A stretch of DNA of 64,000 nucleotides from Anthoceros angustus (lineage: Eukaryota; Streptophyta; Anthocerotopsida; Anthocerotales; Anthocerotaceae). This document shows, piece after piece, positions 45,464-55,459 of this stretch. The position numbers and the translations under genes are program-made. Location of the stretch: NCBI GenBank assembly GCA_010909165.1, contig MU008161.1, positions 558,001 through 622,000 of the forward strand, in the 5' to 3' direction. Below the pieces are notes generated by a model. That model searched no databases. It was not told the origin of the DNA and worked only from the letters and a program-made list of their open reading frames with translations. Numbering within the stretch: position 1 is the stretch's first letter; each line of letters starts with the position of its first letter.

Positions 45464-46898
45464 TCCGGTTAGGTGCCAAAATGGAGTCGAGGTCGTGAAG
45501 CCTTCGACTACCGTTGGCTCATGGGTTTAGGGCTTTGTTCCAAACCTAACATCCAAGCCTCCCGGCTCGGTAGAATATTTCCGTCCGCTCGGAAATTTCC
45601 CATGTAAAACTTCCACTAATAAAATGCATGTACATGTGTAATGAGCTCCACAGCTTGGAGTAAAGCCTCCCGGCTCGGTAGTATATTTCTCTCCGCTCGG
45701 TAACTTTCTCCTATAGTAAATTCTACGGAACTGAGCTCCATAGCACAGCTTGGATTACTCAACCCAAACAAGGGTTCAGGGTTCACGATTCAGATCGCTC
45801 ATACTATGAAGTCACATCGCTCATACTATGAAGTCACAGAATTCCACTATATGGGTTGTGGTACCTAATCTTTGTTTTGGTTTTAGTTTGTTTTGTGTTG
45901 GCCTTAATAAAATCATTTTAGGATTTTCAATATAACACTCAAAGGACTTGAGTTTTTCACGTCTCCGTTATGGCCAGGGTAAAGGATATAATCTTCCTAG
46001 ATGAAGAGGATGATGATCATGATGGCTAGGAGGTTGAACCACAGGAAGAGGCGACGCTTGAAGAATGTGAAGAAGAATGAACTTTAGAAAAAGCTTGAGA
46101 AGATCATAAGCATCAGTGGGGTGAGGAAGCTTCAACTCGCATTGGGCGAGCATGATTTAGAAGAGGACTTCGATCCCAATGAGTATGACAAGAAGATGCA
46201 TGAGGCGTTGGGTGATGCTTTCTATGGTGGCCAAGACGTTGACCACAAGTTCAATGAGGAGAGGAGGATGCTAACGGTCTTGATGAAACAGATAGCAAGG
46301 AGAAACCTAACTTTGAGGCTGACGATGAGCTGTTGGAACTGCCTAAGGGCTGCGAGAGTGGAGTTAAGGCTGACTTTTCAAGTGCCCACTCGAAGCAGAA
46401 GAAGTAGATATGGAAAATCGATTTATTAAGGTAGATCTTGATACTCTTGATCTTGATCAAGAATACCAAGAGGCATGGTGAGCAATTTGCTGGCGAGGCT
46501 CAAGTACATGAAGGTCAAACGAAATCAACATGGCTTGAAGGCCATGGATGTTCTAAATGCAGATGACTTGGAGCTAAATCAGATAAATAGTACTGTTTCG
46601 ATGGCTGCCGAACCGGAGGAGGGCATGGCCGACATGGCTTGAAGGCCATAGATGTTCTAAATGCAGATGACTAGGAGCTAAATCAGATAGATAGTACTGT
46701 TTCGGCGGCTGCCGAACCGGAGGAGGGCATGGCCGAACAGGGCAACCAGACTAGCTCCAAGAAGAACAGGAGAAAGAGGAGGAGGGAAAATGGTCTTGAC
46801 TACCCTGCGTCCCGATTACTAGCATATGGAAAGATGAAACCTCTTGCGAAAAAACAGAAGAAACAAGTGGAGCCCGTCCATTTGATAGCCACCTCCTG
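45464..46898. repeat. Tandem duplication unit 2
   Basis: Second copy of the 1.4-kb unit. It differs from unit 1 mostly by deletions of one to eight bases (for example in ACTACTGCATTGG versus CTCGCATTGG) with a few insertions near the right end and hardly any substitutions. Confidence 0.95.
45970..46898 (+). pseudogene. KRI1 pseudogene 2
   Basis: Same truncated and stop-containing structure as pseudogene 1, sharing its large internal deletion, so the deletion preceded the tandem duplication. Additional small deletions lie in the lysine-rich part and around GIS/TTAL. The segment ACCCTGCGTCCCGATTACTAG matches the PMSRLLAYGK end region of KRI1. Confidence 0.92.
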
Positions 46899-48150
46899 GT
46901 TAGAATTGAGAGTGAGAGGCATACCTTGAGGCAACATCTCATGAACGCTAGAATGACTAGGATCTCGATTCGAGACTTTTGCCCTTGTTTATGCCTCTCC
47001 TTGGATAAAAAATAGATGACAAGAAATTATGTTAAGGTTACCTTTCCTGCAGGGTTCTACATTCTATATTATCAATAAATAATAATAATAATATTAAAAA
47101 TAATGTACAGTCCAATCGCAAAAGATTTTTTTAAAAAACTCATCAATCCTTCAAGAAATGGATGCCATTATTGTGTGCATACTTATCCGATGGTCTAGAT
47201 GTTTGATGCTTTTTTCTTGGACTATGTGCTGTATTTTTAAAGAAAAATAAAATAGTTTAAATATTATATTTTTCAAAATATCTTTTAGAAGAATAATAGG
47301 GCACATAGTCCAAGAAAAAAACATTTCTAAGATATCAAAAACCTGGAGCATTGAATGAGTAACAAGATAGTGTAACAAGATAGTAATGGCTCTTGTTTCT
47401 TGAATAGTTTGTTTTAAAAATTATTTTATATTTGGACAAGATTTATGGATGAAATATTTTTAATTACTTTGATAAATTTAAGAATATAATATTTCCACAA
47501 GAAACAACCTTACCAGAAACTAGTATCATATTGTGTACAATGTAAAAGAACATGTCGAAAAGACTCAACACTGTTAAAAAAGAAGTGAGCATTGTGGGAC
47601 CTCGAAAACGGTTTATTAGCCTCAATCTCCTTTAACAAAGCTTATGGCTTGTCAAAACTTCTGCAAACCCTAAACCCTGTTGCAGCCCTCCTAAGGTTAT
47701 GGCGAATCAAAACTGGAAGTATTGTGTACAATGCTGCCCGAATTTCTGCCTCACGGGCGGCCCGTTGTCGGTTGAATGATCATGTTCATACAGGAATGTC
47801 GTGTGCAAACGTTCAACCGCTGTGACCTGATGAGGATTACGGAAGAGTCGCCAGCGATACCGTGAGCACAATCAACATCTGCAACCGCTTCTCGACTTTG
47901 AATCCCACCAGTTCCAAGTTCCAGCAACGCCACCCTATCATCCTCACAGCGGTAAGCTTTCTGTTTTCCCATCTGGCCCCGCCCAAGACCAAGACCCCTT
48001 CGATGCACCCCATATTCCAAGTTGTCGTGGTGTACTCCAAGCAGCTGATGATGCCTCTGTAATGGCCATTTCAGGATCTTATCACAATGCTCAAAGGGCT
48101 TCAGAGTCTTTGTGTCCCCGTTGTGACCATGCTTTGAAGGCCGATGAGCT
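46899..48150. other. Intergenic upstream of KRI1, with a 20-bp inverted repeat and a possible 5' UTR intron
   Basis: AT-rich to about 47590. A perfect 20-bp inverted repeat pairs 47210-47229 with 47301-47320 (71-bp loop). From about 47600 the composition becomes gene-like. A donor AGCGGTAAGC at about 47950 and an acceptor TTTCAGGATC at about 48073 could bound an intron in the KRI1 leader. No separate gene seen. Confidence 0.45.
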
Positions 48151-50151
48151 ATGGCCGGGGTCAAGCGTAAATCGCTGCTAGATGAAGAGGATGGTGATCA
48201 TGATGGTGTCGAGAAGCAGGTCACCCTCAAAGTGAACAAAGCTTATGCTGAGCGCTTTGAGCACAACAAGCGAAGAGAGGATTTGCACCGCCTGCAGGAG
48301 TTGCAAAAGAAGGGCATTGGTCTGTCGGGTGGGGAAGATAGCGATGAATCGTCTGACGAGGAGGAGGATGAGGACGGGTTGTTGCCTGAGCGCGTGGATC
48401 TACAGATCTTTGAGACTCTAGCTAAGATTAGAAAGAAGGACCCGTCGATTTACTCGGCAGATGCCAAGTTTTATGATGAAGAGGAAGATGGAGAGGAGTC
48501 ATACGAGGAGGAGAAGCCTGTCGAGAAGAAGAAAAAGCCGCTGTATCTGAAGGACGTGATTGCCAAGCAGCTCCTGGAAGACGGACCGGATGCGAAGGAG
48601 GTGCCTGTCAAGCTAGGGCCCGGGAAGAGCTATGTTCAGGAGCAGGAAGAGTTGAAAAGAGCCTTCCTGCAAAGTGTGGCCAAGGCCGATGACGACGATG
48701 CTGATGGTTTGTTTCGGGTAAGGAAGAAGACGCAGGAGGAGGTTGAGAAGGAGAGGAAGGAGACAGAGGAAACTGTAGCAGAGGGTGACAAGACGAGAAA
48801 GGATGTGGGGACCATTATTGAAGAGTATTTTGGTAATGACACAGACCTGGATGAGAACGAAAGATTTCTGAAGTCTTATATCCAGAACCAGGGTTGGATT
48901 GACCGAGAGAGTTGGAAGAGTCCTTTGTATGGTGATGTTGATGTTGGTGAAGATGACGAGGAAGTGGAGAAGCAGGATAGGTTTGAGGCAGAGTATAATT
49001 TCAGATATCAGGAAGAAGCCGGGTCTCAGATCCAGGGGCATTCTCGCATAGTGGAAGGCTCTGTTAGGAAGAAACCTGACCGAAGGAAAAAGCAAAGACT
49101 AAGCAAGCAGGAGAGGCTGACAGAGCAGGAGAGGGCCAGACAGGAAGAGGTGAAACGTTTGAAGAATGTGAAGAAGAATGAACTCTTGGAAAGGCTTGAG
49201 AAGATCAGAAGCATCGCTGGTGCTGATGAGGAAGTTTTAGCTGCTTTGGGCGAGGATGATTTAGAAGAGGATTTCAATCCTGATGAGTATGACAAGAAGA
49301 TGGCTGAGGCTTTTGGTGATGCTTACTATGGTGGCCAGGATGTTGACGACAGATTCAATAAGGAGGATGCTGATGGTCTTGATGAAATAGATGGCATGGA
49401 GAAACCTGACTTCGAGGCTGAAGACGAGCTGTTGGGACTGCCTGAGGGGTGGGAGAGTGGGGCCAAGACTGGCTTTTCAGCTGTCTATGCGAAGCAGAAG
49501 AAAGTTGGTGATGATGGCACAGCTTCTGCTTCTGCAGAAGAGAAGAAGACCCCGAAAATCTCTCTCAAGGACAAGGTGGCGTTTGAAAAGAAACTGGAAG
49601 AGTACTACAAGCTGGACTATGAAGACATGGTGGGGGATTTGCCGACGAGGTTCAAGTACACGAAGGTCAAACCAAATCTGTATGGCTTGAGAGCTAAGGA
49701 TATCTTAAATGCAGATGACCAGGAGCTAAGTCAATATGTGTCTCTAAAGAAGCTTGCCCCTTATCGGACTGAAGAGTGGAAGGTTCCCCCCCATCTTCGC
49801 CAGCAGCGTTTGAGTAGGAAGGACAGGAAAAAGAGATCTTTGGATGTTGTCCCAAGGTACAGCAGTAGTGCCAAAGAACAGAAGTCAAATGCTGATGCAA
49901 ATGGTGCTCCAGCAAATACTAGTACAGGTATGGGGTTAGATAGCACTGCGTCGGTGGCAACCAAGCCGGAGAAGGGAAGCCAGCAGAATGGTGACATAGC
50001 CGAACAAGGCAATAAGACTAGCACCAAGAACAGGAAAAAGAGGAGGAGACAGAAAGGTCCTGATCTCCCCATGTCTCGGTTACTTGCTTATGGAAAGATT
50101 AAACCCCCTGCGAAAAAGCAGAAGAAGCAGAATGTTGCGCCATCCAATTGA
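48151..50151 (+). CDS. KRI1: KRI1 ribosome-biogenesis protein
   Basis: Nucleolar protein needed for 40S subunit maturation in yeast (KRR1-interacting). Single exon, 666 residues, highly charged. Features are acidic tracts (DESSDEEEDEDG, EEEDGEESYEEEK), a lysine-rich middle with predicted coiled coil (RKKTQEEVEKERKETEE), the KRI1 signature EEDFNPDEYDKKMAEAFGD, and the KRI1 C-terminal domain (YYKLDYEDMVGDLPTRFKY, YGLRAKDILNADDQEL, YVSLKKLAPYRTEEWK, RQQRLSRKDRKKRSL). The C-terminus is rich in K/R (KNRKKRRRQK), a likely nuclear or nucleolar signal. Length is normal for the family, so this is the functional copy beside the two pseudogenes. Start at GCTATGGCC. Absence of introns is notable. Confidence 0.95.
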   Translation: MAGVKRKSLLDEEDGDHDGVEKQVTLKVNKAYAERFEHNKRREDLHRLQELQKKGIGLSGGEDSDESSDEEEDEDGLLPERVDLQIFETLAKIRKKDPSIYSADAKFYDEEEDGEESYEEEKPVEKKKKPLYLKDVIAKQLLEDGPDAKEVPVKLGPGKSYVQEQEELKRAFLQSVAKADDDDADGLFRVRKKTQEEVEKERKETEETVAEGDKTRKDVGTIIEEYFGNDTDLDENERFLKSYIQNQGWIDRESWKSPLYGDVDVGEDDEEVEKQDRFEAEYNFRYQEEAGSQIQGHSRIVEGSVRKKPDRRKKQRLSKQERLTEQERARQEEVKRLKNVKKNELLERLEKIRSIAGADEEVLAALGEDDLEEDFNPDEYDKKMAEAFGDAYYGGQDVDDRFNKEDADGLDEIDGMEKPDFEAEDELLGLPEGWESGAKTGFSAVYAKQKKVGDDGTASASAEEKKTPKISLKDKVAFEKKLEEYYKLDYEDMVGDLPTRFKYTKVKPNLYGLRAKDILNADDQELSQYVSLKKLAPYRTEEWKVPPHLRQQRLSRKDRKKRSLDVVPRYSSSAKEQKSNADANGAPANTSTGMGLDSTASVATKPEKGSQQNGDIAEQGNKTSTKNRKKRRRQKGPDLPMSRLLAYGKIKPPAKKQKKQNVAPSN

Positions 50152-50159
50152 TGGCCTGC

Positions 50160-51065
50160 AAAGCTTTCAAACACTGACATGTCCCTGGAAGGTTTGGCCC
50201 CAAGGGATGTGGTGACAATGGAGGGGGCCCTGATTGCTGGGTATGTCCAGCAAGGGCTTGACATGAGGCACTTGCTGTGTGTGCACAACTGGAGCAGGAG
50301 GACCTGATTTTGGCTAACCATGTTACTTTTTCTTGCCTTCCGACGGCCTGTGCCAGCATTGGTGGCCTGCAGAAGGGCATGGAGCTGCAGTCAACAGATT
50401 GTCGGAAGAGCACCGCTGGATGACATTGTGGTGGGCACCTGTCTGGTGGACATGTATGCAACTGAAAAATGCTCGCAAGCTTGGCCACAAAGGATGTGCT
50501 GGCCTGATGTCTGGGTATGGTCTTGTGATGATGGTCACAGAGCATTCTCTTGTTTTGAGGAGATCTTAGTCGCAGGTATTTAGCGTAATCCTGCTACTTT
50601 TACTTGTCTTGTAGCATGGAGTCACGTATAATTGGTCCACGCGGGTCGCAAGCACTTTGATCATTCCATGGCTGAAAGCTTGGTATCAAACCAGCTATTG
50701 AGCATTACACTTTCATGATATATCTTGGGCGCGCGGGCCATTACGATGGCTTAGAAGATGTTTTTGTCATGTGAGGGCCAAAGTGACGGTAGGGGTTGAC
50801 GTTTTTGCTGCTTGCCTGTAACAGTCACGGGGACGTGAAGGGGGCGATGTGGTGTTTTGAGAGTCTGGTTAAACTGGACCCTCAACGAGCGTATGTGCTT
50901 ATGGCCAACGCCTACGCGATGCAGGTATGTGGACCGATGTAGAGAGGATTGAAACAAAGAGGTATCAGCAGGTAGCAAGAAACCTGCAGTGGCGAACATT
51001 GAGGTGAAAACGCAGGTACAAAGATTTCTCGTGGGAGAGAGAAGGGAGAATTCAATTCAAAATAA
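50160..51065 (+). pseudogene. Decayed PLS-class PPR pseudogene (E-motif end)
   Basis: Translated in shifting plus-strand frames, the stretch follows the order of a PLS-PPR protein: RDVVTMEGALIAGYVQQGLD (50200s), then ACASIGGLQKGMELQ (about 50350), IVGRAPLDDIVVGTCLVDMY (about 50400), GHRAFSCFEEILVAG (about 50535-50578), HGDVKGAMWCFESLVKLDP (about 50825) and AYVLMANAYAMQV (E motif, 50890-50930). Frameshifts, stops and missing blocks show it is dead. It is in the same strand as KRI1 but unrelated. Confidence 0.75.
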
Positions 51066-51189
51066 GGGCGCACTAGTGATGGAAAACCTTTGTAATGTCA
51101 AATTTTGGTTGCCGTTCCAACACGGGCAAAACGGTGGTGAATGTCTAGAATAGTTGTATCGTCAAAGTTTGTTCACCCATGCCACCGAT

Positions 51190-52941
51190 TCACATTTCCA
51201 GCGGGGAACGACGAGCCTGTTCCAACATCCTATCGAATTTCGCAGCCCTGGCGTCTCGTTTGTCAAGCTCCTTCCCTTGCATTGCTAGCCATGTATCGCG
51301 AAGGTCATCCAAAATGTTTTCTCGGCTCTTGCCTGCTTCTCCTGGTGCCCCAGGGACACTGGTCCGGAGACACGAATCGCCCGATGGGGGTGGAAGGCTC
51401 GCAAGGGTAGCCCGGAAATCTGAGCAAAATAGCGCATTCTTCTTGAAGGTCCGAGCCATTTCATACAGACAATGGTGTTTTAATTTCCTCATCTCATACT
51501 TATAAGCCATAGGCAGCCAATTGCACATCTGTGCAGGAGATGCGTTAACCAGCTCTTCTAGGAGAGCGTCAACAACAACAAGCTTCAAGCTATGCATCAG
51601 ATAACGTGAAGCTGCGTCGAGGATCTCCTCTGCCTGACTAAGGTTAACATTCTCCAGAGTACCAGTGTACACGAATTCCAGCAGACTCTGGAAAGCACTC
51701 GAGCTTATATCATGTTCTGCAAACATGGGCAGCTCCTCGGTCGTCCCTGATGCATTCTCGACTTCTGTTGCTCGGCAAAATCTTGTCCTGAAATACTCGG
51801 ACCTTGCTGCTAATATGAACTTATGGCTTCTAAACATCCTGCCGTCAACAAGGAAGCATACATCCGCATGGTCCTCCTCCAGTTGAGCATGAGGCAGCGG
51901 AGTACTGAATGATGAGGTGGTGCCTTGCTGCTTCCCCTGTAGCTGTAAAAAAGGATTGCGACCATTCCCCATGTCATGCGCGGACATAGCAGTAGATACG
52001 TCTGATTCTTCCTGACAGGCCTGACCTCTACGTTGACGAGCCCTTGGCTGCTGTGTGCCAGAATTGGCTAGGGTGAGGAGAAAGAGATTGCGCATGGCTG
52101 CTGGAAGCTGGTGCTCGTCAGGTAGATCGGATCCCTGTAATGTATAGCTCCAGTGGTCTTCAAGCCCGGGGTCGGCCAGGGCCGTCTCCAGATGCACCTG
52201 GAGGGCGTCGCATCCGAAAGTCCTGCACATCGTGATCATAACTCCGATTTCGTCCACTCCTATATCCATCCTGTCGGTGTAGAAAAATTGGAGGAGGCTG
52301 AAAAGTGTGGGGAAGGAGCAATTCCGTCCTGGAAAGGGTATCTCTTCCCTGTCCTTCCACTCGTTGGCAAACATATGGCAGAAGAAAGGCGAACGGGCAG
52401 CGAGGAGTGCCCGATGCACAGCAATCGGCTTGCCAGAAACGTGAACGACCATGTCGGAGGCCAAGCATAGTGTGGCAGCGGGGTCAATTGCAAGAACGTC
52501 CCGCGCATCGTAGTAGGAAGAATTGACGCCTGCGCTTAACAGAGCTTGGAAAAGAGCAGCAGGAACAGGCTGGAGCTGCGGAGGGCGAGGCTCGGACGCT
52601 TCAAGCAGCATAGTCACTTCCGGATTGAGTGCGACGTAGAAGCATCGGTCCCCATCGTGTGTGCCCTTCCTGCAGAAAGCCTCACGGGTTCCATTACTCA
52701 CCAGATAGAGAGTAGCATCCACGTGGCCAGCAAGAGAGGTGTAGTAGAGTGGCACAGAATCCCAGCAGTCCCGAGCGTTCACATCCACGTGCTGGCGCTC
52801 TAGCCAGAATTGGAGTCGGCGGACATCGCCGGCGCGTGCTGCCTCGAAAACATCTCCGTTTGAAACCTTCTTGCGCAGCACCGGGGTTTCCGCCTCGTCT
52901 TTTAAGAAAAGCTCGTCCAAGGCATTGTCGAGGGGCTCCAT
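51190..52941 (-). CDS. Ankyrin-repeat protein with two BTB/POZ domains (ABTB1/BPOZ-like)
   Basis: Single exon, 583 residues. Residues about 28-90 form ankyrin-like repeats (DVFEAARAGDVRRLQFWLER, DSVPLYYTSLAGHVDATLYL). A first BTB (ASDMVVHVSGKPIAVHRALL, RSPFFCHMFANEW) and a second BTB (HADVCFLVDGRMFRSHKFIL, RSEYFRTRF, FQSLLEFVYTGTLENV) follow at about 160-240 and 365-450. The layout matches the ABTB1/BPOZ family, which acts as substrate adaptor of CUL3 E3 ligases; this role is inferred. A low-complexity linker (QQPRARQRRGQ… to TTSSFSTPLP) joins the two BTBs. The C-terminus is a charged helix. ATG 52941 has context GCCATGG. The leader region contains a 31-bp tandem repeat. Confidence 0.92.
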   Translation of the reverse strand: MEPLDNALDELFLKDEAETPVLRKKVSNGDVFEAARAGDVRRLQFWLERQHVDVNARDCWDSVPLYYTSLAGHVDATLYLVSNGTREAFCRKGTHDGDRCFYVALNPEVTMLLEASEPRPPQLQPVPAALFQALLSAGVNSSYYDARDVLAIDPAATLCLASDMVVHVSGKPIAVHRALLAARSPFFCHMFANEWKDREEIPFPGRNCSFPTLFSLLQFFYTDRMDIGVDEIGVMITMCRTFGCDALQVHLETALADPGLEDHWSYTLQGSDLPDEHQLPAAMRNLFLLTLANSGTQQPRARQRRGQACQEESDVSTAMSAHDMGNGRNPFLQLQGKQQGTTSSFSTPLPHAQLEEDHADVCFLVDGRMFRSHKFILAARSEYFRTRFCRATEVENASGTTEELPMFAEHDISSSAFQSLLEFVYTGTLENVNLSQAEEILDAASRYLMHSLKLVVVDALLEELVNASPAQMCNWLPMAYKYEMRKLKHHCLYEMARTFKKNALFCSDFRATLASLPPPSGDSCLRTSVPGAPGEAGKSRENILDDLRDTWLAMQGKELDKRDARAAKFDRMLEQARRSPLEM

Positions 52942-52957
52942 GGCCTTCGCTGCAGAA

Positions 52958-53122
52958 AAGAAGAGTACTGCGCAGCGATTTAAGGTGAAAGAAGAGTCCT
53001 GCGCAACGATCTAAGGAGAAAGAAGAGTCCTGCGCAGCGATCTAAGGTGAAAGAAAGTCCTGCGCAACGATCTAAGGAGAAAGAAGAGTCCTGCGCAGCG
53101 ATCTAAGGAAAACGAAGAGTAC
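52958..53122. repeat. 31-bp tandem repeat upstream of the ankyrin-BTB gene, about 5 copies
   Basis: Units read GAAGAGT(A/C)CTGCGCA(G/A)CGAT(C/T)TAAGG(T/A)GAAA. Alternating G/A and T/A variants suggest a 62-bp higher-order unit. It starts about 17 bases before the start codon and so probably lies in the 5' UTR or core promoter. Confidence 0.95.
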
Positions 53123-53124
53123 TG

Positions 53125-53215
53125 CGCTCCCGCCTCGACCCTCACCGGGTGTATGCGCATGTGCTCATGGCCAATGCCTCCCATATGCGCTTGCAAATGG
53201 ATACCCGAAGGCCAT
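53125..53215 (+). pseudogene. PPR E-motif fragment
   Basis: Reads LDPHRVYAHVLMANAS in the plus strand, parallel to LDPQRAYVLMANAYA in the pseudogene at 50890-50930. Only this short piece is recognisable. Confidence 0.5.
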
Positions 53216-53317
53216 TAAGGCCGGCACGTGTGTCCGCACGGCCCTCCACGGCCACGACATGTACCTATCTATGTCCTTGCCCATCACCATGCTATAGTGA
53301 GTCATGCATAATCCGAA

Positions 53318-54022
53318 CTGGTGGCTAGAAGTTTTGACGCCCGTGCGCTACGTACAGTACATAAAGTTTTGACGCCCGTGCGCTACGTACAGTCGGCCCC
53401 CCTAATTGGGAATTCTATAAATGGGATTCCTCTCTAAATGGGACCTCTCATCCTACTCCCTTTAGTTTACAATGTAATAAATGGGACTTTTCCTTAAATG
53501 ATAATTGGGACCTTTTGAAACATACATTCATGTTAGTTTCACCTCCCTAAATGGGATTTCTAATTTTTTAACTAAAAAAATTTAAAAAAAGAAAGAAAAA
53601 AGAATCCATTATTTGAGAGCACAGTAGACTTTTAGGTGCGATTGAAGACTCTTAAGCTAAGCTTTTTCCTTTATGATAGATAGAGGTTTTTTGATGCCGC
53701 TTAGAGAGAGTGCTAGCTTTCAAACAACTATATAAACAACTGGTAAAAGTTATTTTTAGTGAAACCTATCAATCAAAATTTAAATTTTCTTTTTTTTTGG
53801 TATTTTTTGATTTTTTAAATTTTATAACATTTTTATTATTTTTAAATAGGGAAAATACAATCGGGACACTTCCCTTAATGGGACCTCTAAAGGCACTCCG
53901 AACCAGTCCCAATTAGGGGGGGTGGACTGTATGTATGTATGTACATACCACCAACACGGAACATGAGAAAGTTTTGACGCCCGTGCGCTACGCACATACC
54001 ACCAACACGGAACATGAGAAAG
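53318..54022. repeat. Short tandem repeat interrupted by a MITE
   Basis: AGTTTTGACGCCCGTGCGCT occurs at about 53321, 53366 and 53970, and CATACCACCAACACGGAACA at about 53945 and 53996. They form one 45-50-bp repeat unit (GTTTTGACGCCC…CTACG then CATACCACC…GAGAAA) that was split by the element at 53390-53929. Confidence 0.8.
53390..53929. mobile_element. 540-bp MITE with TA target duplication, Tc1/mariner-pogo type ends
   Basis: The left end CAGTCGGCCCCCCTAATTGG and the right end (reverse complement CAGTCCACCCCCCCTAATTG) are terminal inverted repeats of about 25 bp. Both ends are flanked by TA (53388-53389 and 53930-53931), the target-site duplication of the Tc1/mariner superfamily. Ends beginning CAGT fit pogo-like elements. 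The inside is AT-rich, contains several AAATGGGAC phrases, and has no transposase, so it is non-autonomous. Confidence 0.85.
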
Positions 54023-54877
54023 CCGCTCGTCCCTAACCGCTTACGCCACTAATAATACTTGTTTAAGGCTCTAAGTGCACCCGACTCACAAGAAGAAGAA
54101 GAAGAAGAATTTTATTTAAGTCCACTAAAGACGGATTTCCGTCATGGGACTTGGTACTTAACAACTTGTACCTTGGTATGTCTAAGCTACTTGCACCAAG
54201 GGTATCCATTCCCTTTAGGCACCCCATCTAAGTACAGATCCAAGCGCAGGATGCTTAATAACCACTTCTTATAAATGTGTGTCCATTTGGCCTAAGCCAT
54301 TTGGACACAAGCTTACGGTATGTGAACTCCCGTCATTTGCATAGCGTGAGATGCGAGTTTAGAGCGGCATGTCCAATCTTTGCTTTGAAGCGCTCTTGTG
54401 ATTAGGGATAGGGATTTTGGTTAAAGGTTGAGTTTAGGATTAGGGTTAGGATTTTTTCTCTTTGGGATAGGGGAGTGTGATTTACGGACAATAATATAGA
54501 TTTTAGTTCTTGTATTAACTTAGAAGAGTTACCAACTAACACACCTTTTGTAGTGCAGCTTCCTAAATTAGGGCTATTTAACCGTACTGACCTAAACTGG
54601 GTTTCTTTTCAATATGACCATTCTAGGGCACCAGGGCAACAAAAACATGTGAAGGTGGCTCACATACTCTTTTCTAGAGTGGAAGACTTTATTGGGGGAA
54701 TGAGTGCTATAAGTTCCCATCCTACAAACTTCTGGGTTCTTGCATGGTTTGGTGCTCACTTTGGTGCGTTACAGTTGAAACATCCTTCTTTTGTCCTCTT
54801 ATATTGAATATAATTTTATATAATTGATTTCGTTTCCAAACGGTCTGGTATTTTTACATACGATAGTATTCTTATGT
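54023..54877. other. Intergenic with a short orphan frame
   Basis: A telomere-like G-rich patch (TTAGGATTAGGGTTAGGATT, about 54430-54450) is followed by an 84-codon frame (54553-54807, plus) containing KVAHILFSRVEDFIGGM. It reads like a protein fragment, possibly from a transposable element, but I do not recognise it. Confidence 0.35.
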
Positions 54878-55459
54878 ATGTATCTGAGGTTAAAATATGA
54901 AATTAGATTATGGAAAAAAAAACCTTGAAAAAAATGCCTTGGTCCGGGGACGCTTAGACGGGCAATGTCCTCGACACTTGTCCATTGTGCCATGTTATTT
55001 TTACGAACCGGGGGAGCGGAGGAGGGAAATGGTCCAGACATTTACCGGGCCTTCGCCCTGACAGACCGCCTGCAGATTTGTTAGTTTTATGGGCTGACAT
55101 CAAGCATCTCGGTTTCATCAAGTACTTCAAACACAGCGGGAAACCATGTGCGAGCAAGGCCTGTAGGTGATGGTGATGGCACCCAGTGGGTGCTTCATTC
55201 GAAGCCACAAACAAGTTGGCTCAGTGGAGGTAGGCATCTACACGCAACAATCCGCCAATGGATGCATCATGAGACACGGGCTCGGCGGAATAGCCATTTG
55301 TTGCGATTGAACGGGCGAGGATCAAGCAAGGCTTGGGGATGTTGACCCTGTCTCACGGACCTCAACACAGCGAGTCAAGAAGTGGAGAGCAGTGCAGCGG
55401 GCATGCATGCATATCTGTAACAGACACCACCACGACTTGTGTCATGTTTGCTGAATGTA
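54878..55459. repeat. Tandem duplication unit 1, about 580 bp
   Basis: Begins GTATGTATCTGAGGTTAAAA and ends CATGTTTGCTGAATGTAT. The second copy follows directly. No gene recognised; several frames are open by chance. Confidence 0.93.

Noticed and set aside
45264-45479. Second start of the PPR gene (MAPNR-like minus-strand frame)
   Set aside because: It is the duplicated leader in tandem unit 2; the codon is TTG, and the real PPR start lies at 43978.
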